Assembly: GCA_948678575.1 (NCBI GenBank)
Contig: CAPPGO010000010.1
Span: 6,546-70,545 of the forward strand
Source: an uncultured Clostridia bacterium
GTDB taxonomy: Bacteria; Bacillota; Clostridia; TANB77; CAG-508
Reading direction: 5' to 3'
DNA length: 64,000 nt
Below the pieces are notes generated by a model. It saw nothing but the letters and a program-made list of their open reading frames with translations. It was not told where the DNA came from and ran no database searches. The position numbers and the translations under genes were made by a program. Each line of letters begins with the position of its first letter. Position 1 is the stretch's first letter. Positions 34,634-43,499 of the stretch are shown here, piece by piece.

Positions 34634-35737
34634 ATGCCAAATACAATTTTAACACCACAAATTATTGCAAATGAGGCCTTAATGGTCTTACAAGCAAACT
34701 TAGCAATGGGAGATTTAGTACATAGAGACTATTCAAAAGAATTTGTAAAAGTAGGAGATACAATAACTGTAAGAAAACCTGCAAAATTTGTAGCTAAAAA
34801 TTTTACAGGAGAAACATCAGAGCAAGAAATTTCAGAAGGATCTGTACCAGTAAAAATGGATAGATTTAGAGATGTTACAGTAGGCGTGTCTTCTAAAGAA
34901 ATGACTTTAGACATAAAAGATTTCAGTAAACAAGTCGTAGAACCTGCAATGCAAGCAATTGCTCAAGCAGTAGATTCTGATTTGCTAGCAGTAGCAACAC
35001 AAAAAGCAGGAAAAACAGTTTCTGCAACTGCAAATCCAACTGATTTAAAAGACATCGGAAATTTAGCGAAATATTTTGATTTAAATAAGGTTCCAATTCC
35101 AAACAGAAGCCTAGTTTTAAACCCAAATCATAAATACAAATATGTATTTACAGATAACTTAAGTAAAGTATCTTATGCAGGAGATAGCAAAACTTTAAGA
35201 GATGCTGAAATAGGAAAAGTATATACATTGAATACTTATATGGACCAAAATGCGCCTGATACTGTAGCAGAAACAGCAGGTACAGCAAAATCTTATAAAG
35301 TAACAGCAGCAAAAGGAGCAGAAACAGTAAAATTAACTGATGTAAACCCAGCAACAGGAACAATAAAAGCAGGTGATGCATTTATTATAGACGGCTATCT
35401 ATATAGATTTATGGAAAATAAGACAGCAGCTTCTGGAGCTATTGAAAGCATCAAAATAGACCAACCAATTCATAATGTTTATGCAGCTAGTGAGGGAGCA
35501 CTAGTAATAAACAATACAAATTCTGTTGCTTTTCATAGAAATGGTATAGCTTTAGTTACAAGACAGTTAGAACTACCACAAGGTGCAGCTAAGGCTGCTA
35601 TTGCATCTGCTGATGGATTGGCAGTAAGGGTTGTATATGGGTATGACCAAAAAACTAAGAAAGATTCTATTTCTTTTGACATTATATATGGTATCAAAGA
35701 ATTAGATGAAAAAATGATAGCAAGATTAAATGGATAG
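34634..35737 (+). CDS. Major capsid protein, P22 coat-like
   Basis: The 367-aa protein starts MPNTILTPQIIANEALMVLQ and has VKVGDTITVRKPAKFVAKNF and the SSKEMTLDIKDFSKQVVEPA region, features of the P22-type coat family with an HK97 fold. An inserted domain lies between about residues 200 and 270 (TAKSYKVTAAKGAETVKLTD). It is the main shell protein. A strong terminator follows, so it may be the last gene of a highly expressed unit. Confidence 0.92.
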   Translation: MPNTILTPQIIANEALMVLQANLAMGDLVHRDYSKEFVKVGDTITVRKPAKFVAKNFTGETSEQEISEGSVPVKMDRFRDVTVGVSSKEMTLDIKDFSKQVVEPAMQAIAQAVDSDLLAVATQKAGKTVSATANPTDLKDIGNLAKYFDLNKVPIPNRSLVLNPNHKYKYVFTDNLSKVSYAGDSKTLRDAEIGKVYTLNTYMDQNAPDTVAETAGTAKSYKVTAAKGAETVKLTDVNPATGTIKAGDAFIIDGYLYRFMENKTAASGAIESIKIDQPIHNVYAASEGALVINNTNSVAFHRNGIALVTRQLELPQGAAKAAIASADGLAVRVVYGYDQKTKKDSISFDIIYGIKELDEKMIARLNG

Positions 35738-35742
35738 TTAAA

Positions 35743-35779
35743 ATGGGTGCTGTAGTATAATTTATAGCGCCCATATTTT
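35743..35779 (+). terminator. Intrinsic terminator after capsid gene
   Basis: ATGGGTGCT/AGCGCCCAT stem followed by ATTTTC. Confidence 0.7.
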
Positions 35780-35798
35780 CTAAACAGAGAGGTATATT

Positions 35799-36188
35799 AT
35801 GACAAAATATATAGATGAAACTTATTATAAAAATTCGTATAAAGGTGCTTTAGATACAGAGAAACTTGAAAATTTAATAATTACAGCAAGCAAATATATT
35901 CAAAATCATACATCCAATAGAGCCGATTCTAGTATGGAAGATGTAAAATATTGCTGTTGTGTTTTGATTGACAAAATTCAGGAGTATAACATAAAAAAAT
36001 CAGAAAATAAGAAACAAGGCAATAAAAAATCCGAGACTGTTGGAAAATGGGCTGTTACTTATGAAGATGTAAAAACGGATAAAGAATTGGAAGAAGAGCT
36101 TGAAGAAGAAATATTAAATATTATTAAGTTTTATTTATTGGATGTCACAGATAAAGATGGGGTAAATCTTTTATATAGGGGGAATTAA
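35799..36188 (+). CDS. Head-tail connector protein
   Basis: The 129-aa helical protein (DETYYKNSYKGA, NLIITASKYIQNHTSNRAD) has the pattern of gp6-like head completion proteins, which cap the portal. It ends 1 bp before the next gene. Position right after the coat gene supports the call. Confidence 0.75.
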   Translation: MTKYIDETYYKNSYKGALDTEKLENLIITASKYIQNHTSNRADSSMEDVKYCCCVLIDKIQEYNIKKSENKKQGNKKSETVGKWAVTYEDVKTDKELEEELEEEILNIIKFYLLDVTDKDGVNLLYRGN

Positions 36189-36189
36189 A

Positions 36190-36525
36190 ATGTTTCAAGA
36201 TAAAATAACAGTTTTTCACTTAAATGATGAAACTAACAAATACGAGAAGCAGTGCTTTGAAGATTTGTATTTTGACCATACTAAAGGTGTGTCAATAGAA
36301 AAACTAGGAGAAAAATCAAATAATTCTGGAACTATCATAATTTCTACTGAAAAAGAAATAGCAATATACGAAAAGGACATTGTTATTGAGGGAAAAATAG
36401 AAGATGATTTAGACCAGGATAAAAGGTTAGCCTATCTTAAATCGAAATATACTGTTTACGAAGTTATTGCTGTTGATGATCTTAGAAAAGGAGATTTACC
36501 ACATTACGAAATTGAGGTGAAGTAA
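36190..36525 (+). CDS. Head-tail joining or minor capsid protein
   Basis: The 111-aa beta-rich protein lies between two connector-type genes. DDLRKGDLPHYEIEVK at its end resembles small head closure proteins. No certain family; the call is mainly positional. Confidence 0.6.
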   Translation: MFQDKITVFHLNDETNKYEKQCFEDLYFDHTKGVSIEKLGEKSNNSGTIIISTEKEIAIYEKDIVIEGKIEDDLDQDKRLAYLKSKYTVYEVIAVDDLRKGDLPHYEIEVK

Positions 36526-36954
36526 TTGAAAATAGAAACACCTAGAGGAGTAATAGTAAATGTAAATAAAAAAGGAAAGTTAGTACGAGCAAAACTGGAA
36601 TGGAATCCGAAATTCCAATTAGGTTGGGAAACAAGATTTGGAAAAGCTCAAAAATATACTGATAGTGAATGCTTAAGACATAGTGATAAATTGATTCCTT
36701 TTAGTACTGGGCTATTAAAAAAATCGGGAATACTTGGAACTAAGGTAGGTAGTGGAGAATTAAATTATTTAGCACCATACTCAAGGTATCAATATAAAGG
36801 AAAAGCAATGGAGGGCCATCCACCAAAAAAAGTTACGAACAGACCTTTAAAATATCAATTTGCACCTAAAAGAGGTGCTTTTTGGTTTGAACGAATGAAA
36901 GTTCAGCATAGAGAGCAAATATTAAAAGGTGCAAGTAGATTTATGAGGAAGTGA
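36526..36954 (+). CDS. HK97 gp10-like or minor capsid protein
   Basis: TTG start at 36526 next to the previous stop. The 142-aa protein has SDKLIPFSTGLLKKSG and YLAPYSRYQYKGKAM and a PKRGAFWFERMK end, as in minor capsid/gp10-like tail-joining proteins. It stops with TGA, one of several genes showing that UGA terminates in this phage. Confidence 0.75.
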   Translation: MKIETPRGVIVNVNKKGKLVRAKLEWNPKFQLGWETRFGKAQKYTDSECLRHSDKLIPFSTGLLKKSGILGTKVGSGELNYLAPYSRYQYKGKAMEGHPPKKVTNRPLKYQFAPKRGAFWFERMKVQHREQILKGASRFMRK

Positions 36955-36958
36955 TATC

Positions 36959-37405
36959 ATGAAAATAGAAAATGAAGAACTTTTTATTAATAAGTTAATA
37001 AGTTACCTAGCTAAAGCAGATGTATTTAGTAATAAACCTAAAATAAAAGTAGATTATTTAGGAGATAAAATTGATAATTATTCTTTAGAGGCTGTTCCAG
37101 CTGAAAGAACACTACACAAATTTATCGATGGATTAAAGGAAAAGCAAAAAATATTTGTTTTTGCTTCAAGAAAAACATATTCACAAGATGAAATTGAAAA
37201 CTTAGAAAATTATAAATTATTTGAAAATCTAGCAGAATGGATAGAAGAACAAAATGATGAGGAGAATTATCCAGATATTTCAGAAATAGAAAATATTGAA
37301 GAGATAGAATCGATAGAGATAATGGACTCACCATATATTGCTGAAATAAGCGAAACAGAAGCTAGATATCAAATGGAAATAAAAATAACTTATATTCAAA
37401 AATGA
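36959..37405 (+). CDS. Tail terminator-like protein
   Basis: The 148-aa protein is in the usual place of the tail completion/terminator gene, directly before the tail tube gene. Sequence features are weak: an N-terminal helix (ELFINKLISYLAKADVF) and a C-terminal EARYQMEIKITYIQK strand pair. Ends with TGA. Confidence 0.6.
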   Translation: MKIENEELFINKLISYLAKADVFSNKPKIKVDYLGDKIDNYSLEAVPAERTLHKFIDGLKEKQKIFVFASRKTYSQDEIENLENYKLFENLAEWIEEQNDEENYPDISEIENIEEIESIEIMDSPYIAEISETEARYQMEIKITYIQK

Positions 37406-37421
37406 AAAGGAGGAATAAAAA

Positions 37422-37922
37422 ATGTCTATTACAGGTAATGGAAAAATACAAAGAAAATTAGTTATGCTTTTTGTTGATGTAGGAACTTCTGAAACACCTG
37501 AATGGGAACAAATAGGTAAAGGAATAGAAGAACTTGCAAGAGAAATGAACAATAACGTAGAAAGTGTTACAGATATAACTGGAGAAACAGATGTTGAGGT
37601 TACAAAAGGAAATCAAACATCTTCTGTATCTCCATTTAAGGCTAGAAAAGAAAGCAAGCTATTCCAAAAATTGTATAAAATCTATACAGATGATTTAGAA
37701 CTTTCTGATGTGGAAATGGACTTCTTAGAGGTATCTGTTTTTGATGAAGTTTCAGAGGGCGTATATAGTGCTATCAAACAAAGAGGCGCTGTAGACTTAA
37801 AATCATTTGGAGGACCAACATCAGGAGTAGAAATGCCTTTTGATATAAACTACATAGGAGCAAAAGAAAAAGGTAATTTCACATTAGCAACAAAATCTTA
37901 TGCGAAAAGTACGGGCGTTTAA
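37422..37922 (+). CDS. Major tail tube protein
   Basis: The 166-aa protein starts after AAAGGAGG. VTDITGETDVEVTKGNQTSS and the KLYKIYTDDLELSDVE region fit Firmicute siphovirus tail tube proteins. A terminator hairpin follows, as is common after this abundant gene. Confidence 0.82.
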   Translation: MSITGNGKIQRKLVMLFVDVGTSETPEWEQIGKGIEELAREMNNNVESVTDITGETDVEVTKGNQTSSVSPFKARKESKLFQKLYKIYTDDLELSDVEMDFLEVSVFDEVSEGVYSAIKQRGAVDLKSFGGPTSGVEMPFDINYIGAKEKGNFTLATKSYAKSTGV

Positions 37923-37932
37923 ATCAATATAA

Positions 37933-37974
37933 ATAAGCAATAAGGACTTATATTCTTATTGCTTATATTTTTTT
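37933..37974 (+). terminator. Intrinsic terminator after tail tube gene
   Basis: ATAAGCAATAAG/CTTATTGCTTAT perfect 12-bp stem followed by TTTTTTT. Confidence 0.85.
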
Positions 37975-37991
37975 ATATGGAGGAGTAAAAA

Positions 37992-38405
37992 ATGGCTGAA
38001 GTTTTAAATTTTAATCAAAACGACACACAAATAACATTGGCTTTAAATGGCGACGAAAGTAATTTATTAACTTTTGATCCAGGAGATATAAATTTAAGAA
38101 ATAATTTTTATAAAATATCTCAACAAATAAAAACAAAAGAAAGAGAATTTGATATTAAAGCCAAAAGAATAAATCAAACTGATGTACAAGCAATATTAAA
38201 TTTAGAATACGAACTATTTAATTATATGTCAGATATGATAGACAAGATATTTGGAGTAGGAACAACTAAAAAAGTATGCGGAAATAGAAAAAATCCAATA
38301 GTTATAGCAAATTTCTTAATTGCAATAGCACCATATTTCAAAAGATTTAATGATAATGCTAAAAACAAATATGTAAATAATTTAAAAAATGCAGGAGTTT
38401 TATAA
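37992..38405 (+). CDS. Tail assembly chaperone (gp14-like)
   Basis: The 137-aa protein starts after GGAGG. FDPGDINLRNNFYKI and the FGVGTTKKVCG region occur in gp14-like tail assembly proteins that precede the tape measure gene. Its stop shares one base with the next start (TAATG). The companion gene carries a frame shift, but not at this overlap. Confidence 0.75.
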   Translation: MAEVLNFNQNDTQITLALNGDESNLLTFDPGDINLRNNFYKISQQIKTKEREFDIKAKRINQTDVQAILNLEYELFNYMSDMIDKIFGVGTTKKVCGNRKNPIVIANFLIAIAPYFKRFNDNAKNKYVNNLKNAGVL

Positions 38406-39029
38406 TGAATGCTTTATTAAATAAATTTCCACAAAAAGTGAATTTAAAAGGAACTATTTTTAATCTAAATACGGATTTTAGAGTTGGGCTTAATATAATT
38501 ATGATGTATGAAGACAATTCTTTGACTATTTATGAGAAAACAGACATAATGCTGGAATTATTATATAAAGAAAAAATACCAGATGAATTGAAAGATGTTG
38601 CAATAGAAAAAGCAATGTTGTTTTTAGATCGGTGGGGAGAATAATAATAATAATAATAACAGCGAAAACGATGAGGGTGTATTAAAGCCAAAGAGATTAT
38701 ATTCATTTACGCAGGATGCAAAGTATATATATTCTGCAATAAAAAAATCACATAATGTAGATTTAGAAAATATAGAATATTTACATTGGTGGAAGTTTAT
38801 ATATTATTTTTTTGACTTAGATGAAAAAAGTTTTTTCTCACAAATGTTATATTTGAGAAATCAGAAAAATAAAGGAAAGCTCACAAAAGAAGAAAAAATT
38901 GTTTATTCTAATTTAGAAAATATTTTAGAACTTGAAAACGAAGAACAATACACAGAAGAAGAACAGGAAAAGATAAATAAATTTATGAGAAGATTGGAGG
39001 AATCTAATAATGGTAAAACATGTGATTGA
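38405..39029 (+). CDS. Gp15-like tail protein, +1 shift at CGG
   Basis: The first part (LNKFPQKVNLKGTIFNLNTD, RVGLNIIMMYEDN) is the Gp15 family start. Codon 76 is CGG (38630-38632) after FLD; frame 0 ends 4 codons later at 38644. Skipping C gives LDGGENNNN and then LYSFTQDAKYIYSAIKKSHN and LEYLHWWKF-type sequence (IEYLHWWKFIYYFF), the expected second half, to a stop at 39029 (207 aa). Phage tail chaperones often use a -1 shift at the gp14/gp15 junction; here the shift is +1 and lies inside the second gene. Confidence 0.87.
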
Positions 39030-39186
39030 AAAAGGTGAAAGTCTTGAAAAAATTGCGAAAAAACATAAAATATCAGTTCAAAATATAATAGATGATAATA
39101 AAATACAAGATAGAACACGTCTTGGAATAGGAAATATTCTTAATATACGAGAAGCTGGTGAGAATATTGAAAAACCAAAAAAATAA
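39010..39186 (+). CDS. LysM-domain protein (58 aa)
   Basis: ATG at 39010 overlaps the Gp15-like gene end. Nearly the whole protein is one LysM motif (VIEKGESLEKIAKKHKISVQ and LGIGNILNI). LysM binds N-acetylglucosamine in peptidoglycan. A separate tiny LysM gene between the chaperone and tape measure genes is found in some Firmicute phages, possibly as a tail-tip cell wall binder. Confidence 0.8.
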   Translation: MVKHVIEKGESLEKIAKKHKISVQNIIDDNKIQDRTRLGIGNILNIREAGENIEKPKK

Positions 39187-39325
39187 GATAGAGTGCCCTT
39201 TTTGTGGTTATGAAATGCCTATTACATTTAGCAAAGAAGCTAGGTGCAATGGCATTTTTGTTAAGTGTAAAGGTAAAAATTGTAAAAGGGTATTTGAAAT
39301 AAAAATACAAGGGAAAGTCAAGTAG
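39167..39325 (+). CDS. Com-like zinc-finger protein (52 aa)
   Basis: A TTG start at 39167, with GGTGAG before it, overlaps the LysM gene. The product (IECPFCGYEMPITFSKEA, then FVKCKGKNCKRVFEIKI) has four cysteines in Com/zinc-finger spacing. Com of phage Mu is a translation activator binding mRNA. A function here is not known. The frame and cysteine pattern support a real gene. Confidence 0.65.
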   Translation: MKNQKNKIECPFCGYEMPITFSKEARCNGIFVKCKGKNCKRVFEIKIQGKVK

Positions 39326-39366
39326 AGCCATTATGAGCCGATGACTTCTGAGAAGAGGTGAATTGG

Positions 39367-41806
39367 TTGACTAAATATGATGGTAGTTTGAAGTTTGATA
39401 CTAACATAGATTCAAGAGGATTTAATGTTGGAGTAAAAGGGATTGTAAGTAAATTAAAAGCAGTTGGTGTAGCAATAGCAGGAGCTTTTGTTACTAAACA
39501 AATTATAGATTGCACTAAAGAAGCTGAAAAATATCAAAATGCACTAACTGGACTTAAATCTATTATGGATGGACAGGGGAGAAGTTTTTCCACTGCACAA
39601 AAATTTATAGAGTCATATACAAAGGATGGTCTTATAGCTCAAACAGAAGCTATAACAGCTTATAAAAATTTAGCATTAAGAGGATATGATACATCTCAAA
39701 TTGAAAAAGTAATGGTTGCATTAAAAGATGCAGCAACATATAGTAGACAAGCTAGTTATGGATTGGGAGAGGCTGTTGCGACTGCTACAGAAGGCTTGAA
39801 AAATGAAAACTCTGTAGTAGTAGATAACGCAGGTGTTACTAAAAATGTTGCTAAAATGTGGGAAGAATATGCTGCTAAAATTGGAAAAACATCTAATAAT
39901 CTTACACAAGCCGAAAAAATACAAGCAGAAGTTAACGGAATTTTAGAAGAGACGAAGTTCCAAACAGGTGATGCAGCGACTTATGCAAATTCATATTCTG
40001 GTATGGTTGCAAGATTAAGTGCATCATTTACTACTCTAAAACAAACAATTGGTGGAGCATTTATGCAGATTTTTCAAGCTGTTCTACCAATTATACAATC
40101 TGTAATAGATGCTTTGATTAAACTAGCAAATATTTTTGCTCAAGTTGTAAGTTTAATTTTTAATAAGCAGGTTGATACAAACAAAAACTTAGCAAAATCT
40201 AGTAAGGCAGCTGCAGCAGGAGTGAAAAAACAGGGAGATGCAGCAAAAAAAGCAGGAGAACAAGCTAAAGGTGCTTTATTAGAGTTTGATAAATTAAATG
40301 TGTTAGACGAGAAGTCTAGTAAATCATCATCTGGAAGTTCTGACGTTTCTGGAGTTAGTGATTCAATAGTAGATCCGATAGGAGATTTGGAACTAGGAAA
40401 CAATGTAACAATTAGTCCTAAAATACAAGAAGCTTTCAATACAATACAAGAATTGTTTAATAATTTTAAAAGCTGGGGAAGTACAAATTTTGGATCGATA
40501 TTTGACTCAATAGTTGAAGAAATAACTCCTAAAATAGACACTCTAAAAGAAATTGTTTTAGGAATGTTTGATGATTTATCAACATTACAAGAACCATTAG
40601 AAAACTATTTTAATAATTCATTTACCCCATTTTTACAGCAAGTACTTACTTCTGTAGGAAATTTAGCTAATGAATTTTTAAATAGTTTTAATATAGTATT
40701 AGGAAGTTTATGGGATACTGTTGTATTTCCAGTTTTACAAAATTTTATAACTGTTGGGTTACCTCTAATAACTGATTTTTGTACACAAACCCTAAGTGTT
40801 TTTGATGTTTTAATAAGTTCTATTTCTGAAGTATTTAATACTTTATATTTAGATATTGTAGAGCCAGTATTAATGTCTATTACTACAATCTGGACGGACT
40901 TATGGACATCTTTACAATTGTTTTGGGAAGAATGGGGAGTGCCTATTTTTAATAATATAAAAACAGCAATAATAGAAACAAAAGACACTTTACTAAACGC
41001 ATGGAGTACATATATAAAGCCAGTTTGGGATACTATTTGTGATAATGTTGATTGGTTGTGGAGTAAACACTTAAAGCCGTTACTAGATAATTTTTTAGAC
41101 TTTGTAGGTGAGTTTATAAATGGAGCTTTAGAAATATATAATAAATTTATATTGCCAGTAGTTAACTTTTTAGTAAATATATTGGGACCTACTTTTACAA
41201 CAGTATTCTCAACGATTACAGGCTTTATAGGTACTAGCATAGCAACAATTATAGATATAATTAATTCCGTAATAACAGTATTTAAAGGATTAATTCAATT
41301 TATAACAGGAGTATTTACTGGAAACTGGAGAAAAGCATGGGAACGGAATAGTAAATGTTTTCAAAGGACTTTTTGAAGGAATAGGAGCTATTGCAAAGGG
41401 AGTAATAAATTTTGTTATAGATGTTATTAATGGAATTTTAGATGGAATTACATCAAGAATCAACGGAATTATAAATACCATAAATAGTGTATCTTCACAT
41501 GTTGGCATACCAGCGATACCTAACATATCAGCACCTCAAATTCCTAAACTTGCGACTGGTGCAGTAATACCACCAAGGCAAGAATTTATGGCAGTATTAG
41601 GAGACCAAAAGAATGGCAGAAATTTAGAAGCACCAGAGGACTTAATTAGACAGATAGTAAGAGAAGAAAGTGGAAATAAGAAAGTAACAATCGTGACAAA
41701 GCTAATTGTTGATAAAAGAGAATTAGCAGAAATAATAAAAGATGTTGATTTAGAAGAAGAAACAACAAGTCCAGATTTAGATGGAGGTGGAGCATTTGTA
41801 TATTAA
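39367..41806 (+). CDS. Tail tape measure protein, +1 shift at CGG
   Basis: Start TTG 39367 (LTKYDGSLKFDTNID) follows GAGGTG; a GTG three codons earlier overlaps it. Residues 1-250 are the conserved N-terminus with an assembly domain, followed by hydrophobic segments and long amphipathic helices. Codon 660 is CGG (41344-41346) after WRKAWE; frame 0 ends at 41376. Skipping C gives WEGIVNVFKGLFEGIGAIAK and a C-terminal part ending LDGGGAFVY at 41806 (812 aa). WxxAWxG is a common motif of these proteins, so the Gly is expected. It sets tail length. Confidence 0.88.
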
Positions 41807-42197
41807 ATTAGACGAATTATTAATACCAGATAATATGATTATAACTAAAAATTACTCTGCTACGCCCAAAAATGTATATTCTAAAGCAGAACGTAGCAGA
41901 GGTAACTCCTTGAAAATGATTAAGGTGTTACTAGGTTCTGTTTACGAGATAAAAGTAACTCTAAATCATATGAAACTTGATAAAACTTTTGTATCACAAC
42001 TTAGGCAGGAAATTATGAAGCCCGAAATCAATGTAGATTTTTTTGATGATTATTCGTTATCTCAAAAAGTCCAAAGTTGCTATTGCCAAGACACTGAAAT
42101 TAAATTTAGGTTAATAAGGGGAGATAATTTTCGATACGAAGATATCTCTCTTGTTTTTATAGCTAATCAAGCAGCAAATTGGATTAATAATCAATAG
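41796..42197 (+). CDS. Distal tail-like protein
   Basis: A TTG at 41796 preceded by GGAGGTGG fits better than the ATG at 41781 that overlaps the ribosome site. It overlaps the restored tape measure gene end, supporting that frame. The protein of about 133 aa lies where Dit proteins or tail hub genes are usual. Features such as SVYEIKVTLNHMKLDK are weakly diagnostic. Confidence 0.6.
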   Translation: MYIKLDELLIPDNMIITKNYSATPKNVYSKAERSRGNSLKMIKVLLGSVYEIKVTLNHMKLDKTFVSQLRQEIMKPEINVDFFDDYSLSQKVQSCYCQDTEIKFRLIRGDNFRYEDISLVFIANQAANWINNQ

Positions 42198-42209
42198 GAG
42201 GCAAAAGGA

Positions 42210-43499
42210 ATGTCAAATGATATAACATTAAAGCCTAAGATTGAAAATGTTGGAGATTTTGGGGAAGCAATTGAAGATATAGAGGTTCTTTTTAAAACTC
42301 AAAAAGGAAGTTTTATAGGAACATTTAATTCTTGGAATATTACTTTAAACTTAAATGATAATAGCGTCGAAATACCAGAAACTATAAAACCACTCTTTAA
42401 AATAAATGGAAATCCTATAAAGATGCCTACTTTTTTATTAACTCCTACCAGTGATGAAGAAACTACAGAAGATGTTATTGTGAAAGGTTATGACAAATCA
42501 ATACTTTTTGATGATCCATTTGAGTGGACGCAAACTTTGCCTTGTACTGCGGGACAGCTAGCTCAAAATATTTGCAATAAAGTAGGAGTACAATTGAAAG
42601 ATACTAATTTTGCAAATAGTGATTTTATAATTTATAGACAAATGGTTGATAGTAAAAGGAATAACAGAGAAGTAATAGCAATGATAGCTGCTATTGCAGG
42701 TGGAAATGCTTTTATTAATGAAGATGACAAATTAGAGATTAGAAGTTTTATAGAATTGGATTTGGATATTCAGGAATATTTTTCTAGTGAGAAATTTGTA
42801 AAAATTGGACCAATTACAGGAGTAAATCTTGCAAGAGAACCTATAAAAGACTATAAAATATTAAATGATGTAGATTTATCAGATTTATACAAAAGTTGTA
42901 TAGTAAAAATAACTAATAATTTAATTGTTGATGATAACAGAGAATTGGCAATACAAGGTATTTATAACAAATTACACGGTTTAGAATTTTTTTGTAAAAA
43001 AATAGAAACACATAAGGCTTTTTTCACAAAGCCTTTTTCTTTTATTCAAAATAGAAATCATAAAGTTTTAGTAGATACAATTTGCTTAAAATATCCAACT
43101 TTAATAGATTCATATATAAGTTCTAATCAGCTGACAGCAATTGAATCTACTGCAAAAAATAAAAGTATAAAGCAAAGGATTATAAATGCAGAAGCTAAAG
43201 TCAATGAAGTTGAAGGTACAATCAAATTAATTACAAGTGAGATAACTGAACATGAAGATAAAATTGCAAACTTAGAAATTGATGTGAATAGTATTAAACA
43301 AAGTGTATCAGATATAGTTGATTATAAGAGAGAAGTGCAAAATTTTACAGAATTACATTTAACTGATGCAGGAAAAGCAGACATATTAAAATTTGAAATA
43401 AAAGGTAATAAGACTTACGAAAGTAATTTATTTCCAAGAGCAAATTTATTTTCCTCAAACAATTTATACCCTAACATGAGAGGAAGTGAATTGATTTGA
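42210..43499 (+). CDS. Tail-associated hub protein
   Basis: The 429-aa protein starts after GGAGG. The sequence GYDKSILFDDPFEWTQTLPC and AGQLAQNICNKVGVQLKD, and a C-terminal coiled section before a tail tip module, resemble Firmicute phage tail-hub proteins (Gp37/Tal-like). It lies between the distal tail gene and the fibre gene. No clear peptidase motif. It ends with TGA overlapping the next TTG start. Confidence 0.75.
   Translation: MSNDITLKPKIENVGDFGEAIEDIEVLFKTQKGSFIGTFNSWNITLNLNDNSVEIPETIKPLFKINGNPIKMPTFLLTPTSDEETTEDVIVKGYDKSILFDDPFEWTQTLPCTAGQLAQNICNKVGVQLKDTNFANSDFIIYRQMVDSKRNNREVIAMIAAIAGGNAFINEDDKLEIRSFIELDLDIQEYFSSEKFVKIGPITGVNLAREPIKDYKILNDVDLSDLYKSCIVKITNNLIVDDNRELAIQGIYNKLHGLEFFCKKIETHKAFFTKPFSFIQNRNHKVLVDTICLKYPTLIDSYISSNQLTAIESTAKNKSIKQRIINAEAKVNEVEGTIKLITSEITEHEDKIANLEIDVNSIKQSVSDIVDYKREVQNFTELHLTDAGKADILKFEIKGNKTYESNLFPRANLFSSNNLYPNMRGSELI

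Noticed and set aside
38395..38410. Programmed -1 frameshift at the gp14-gp15 junction
   Set aside because: The genes overlap by one base (TAATG), which suits reinitiation. No slippery heptamer was seen there.
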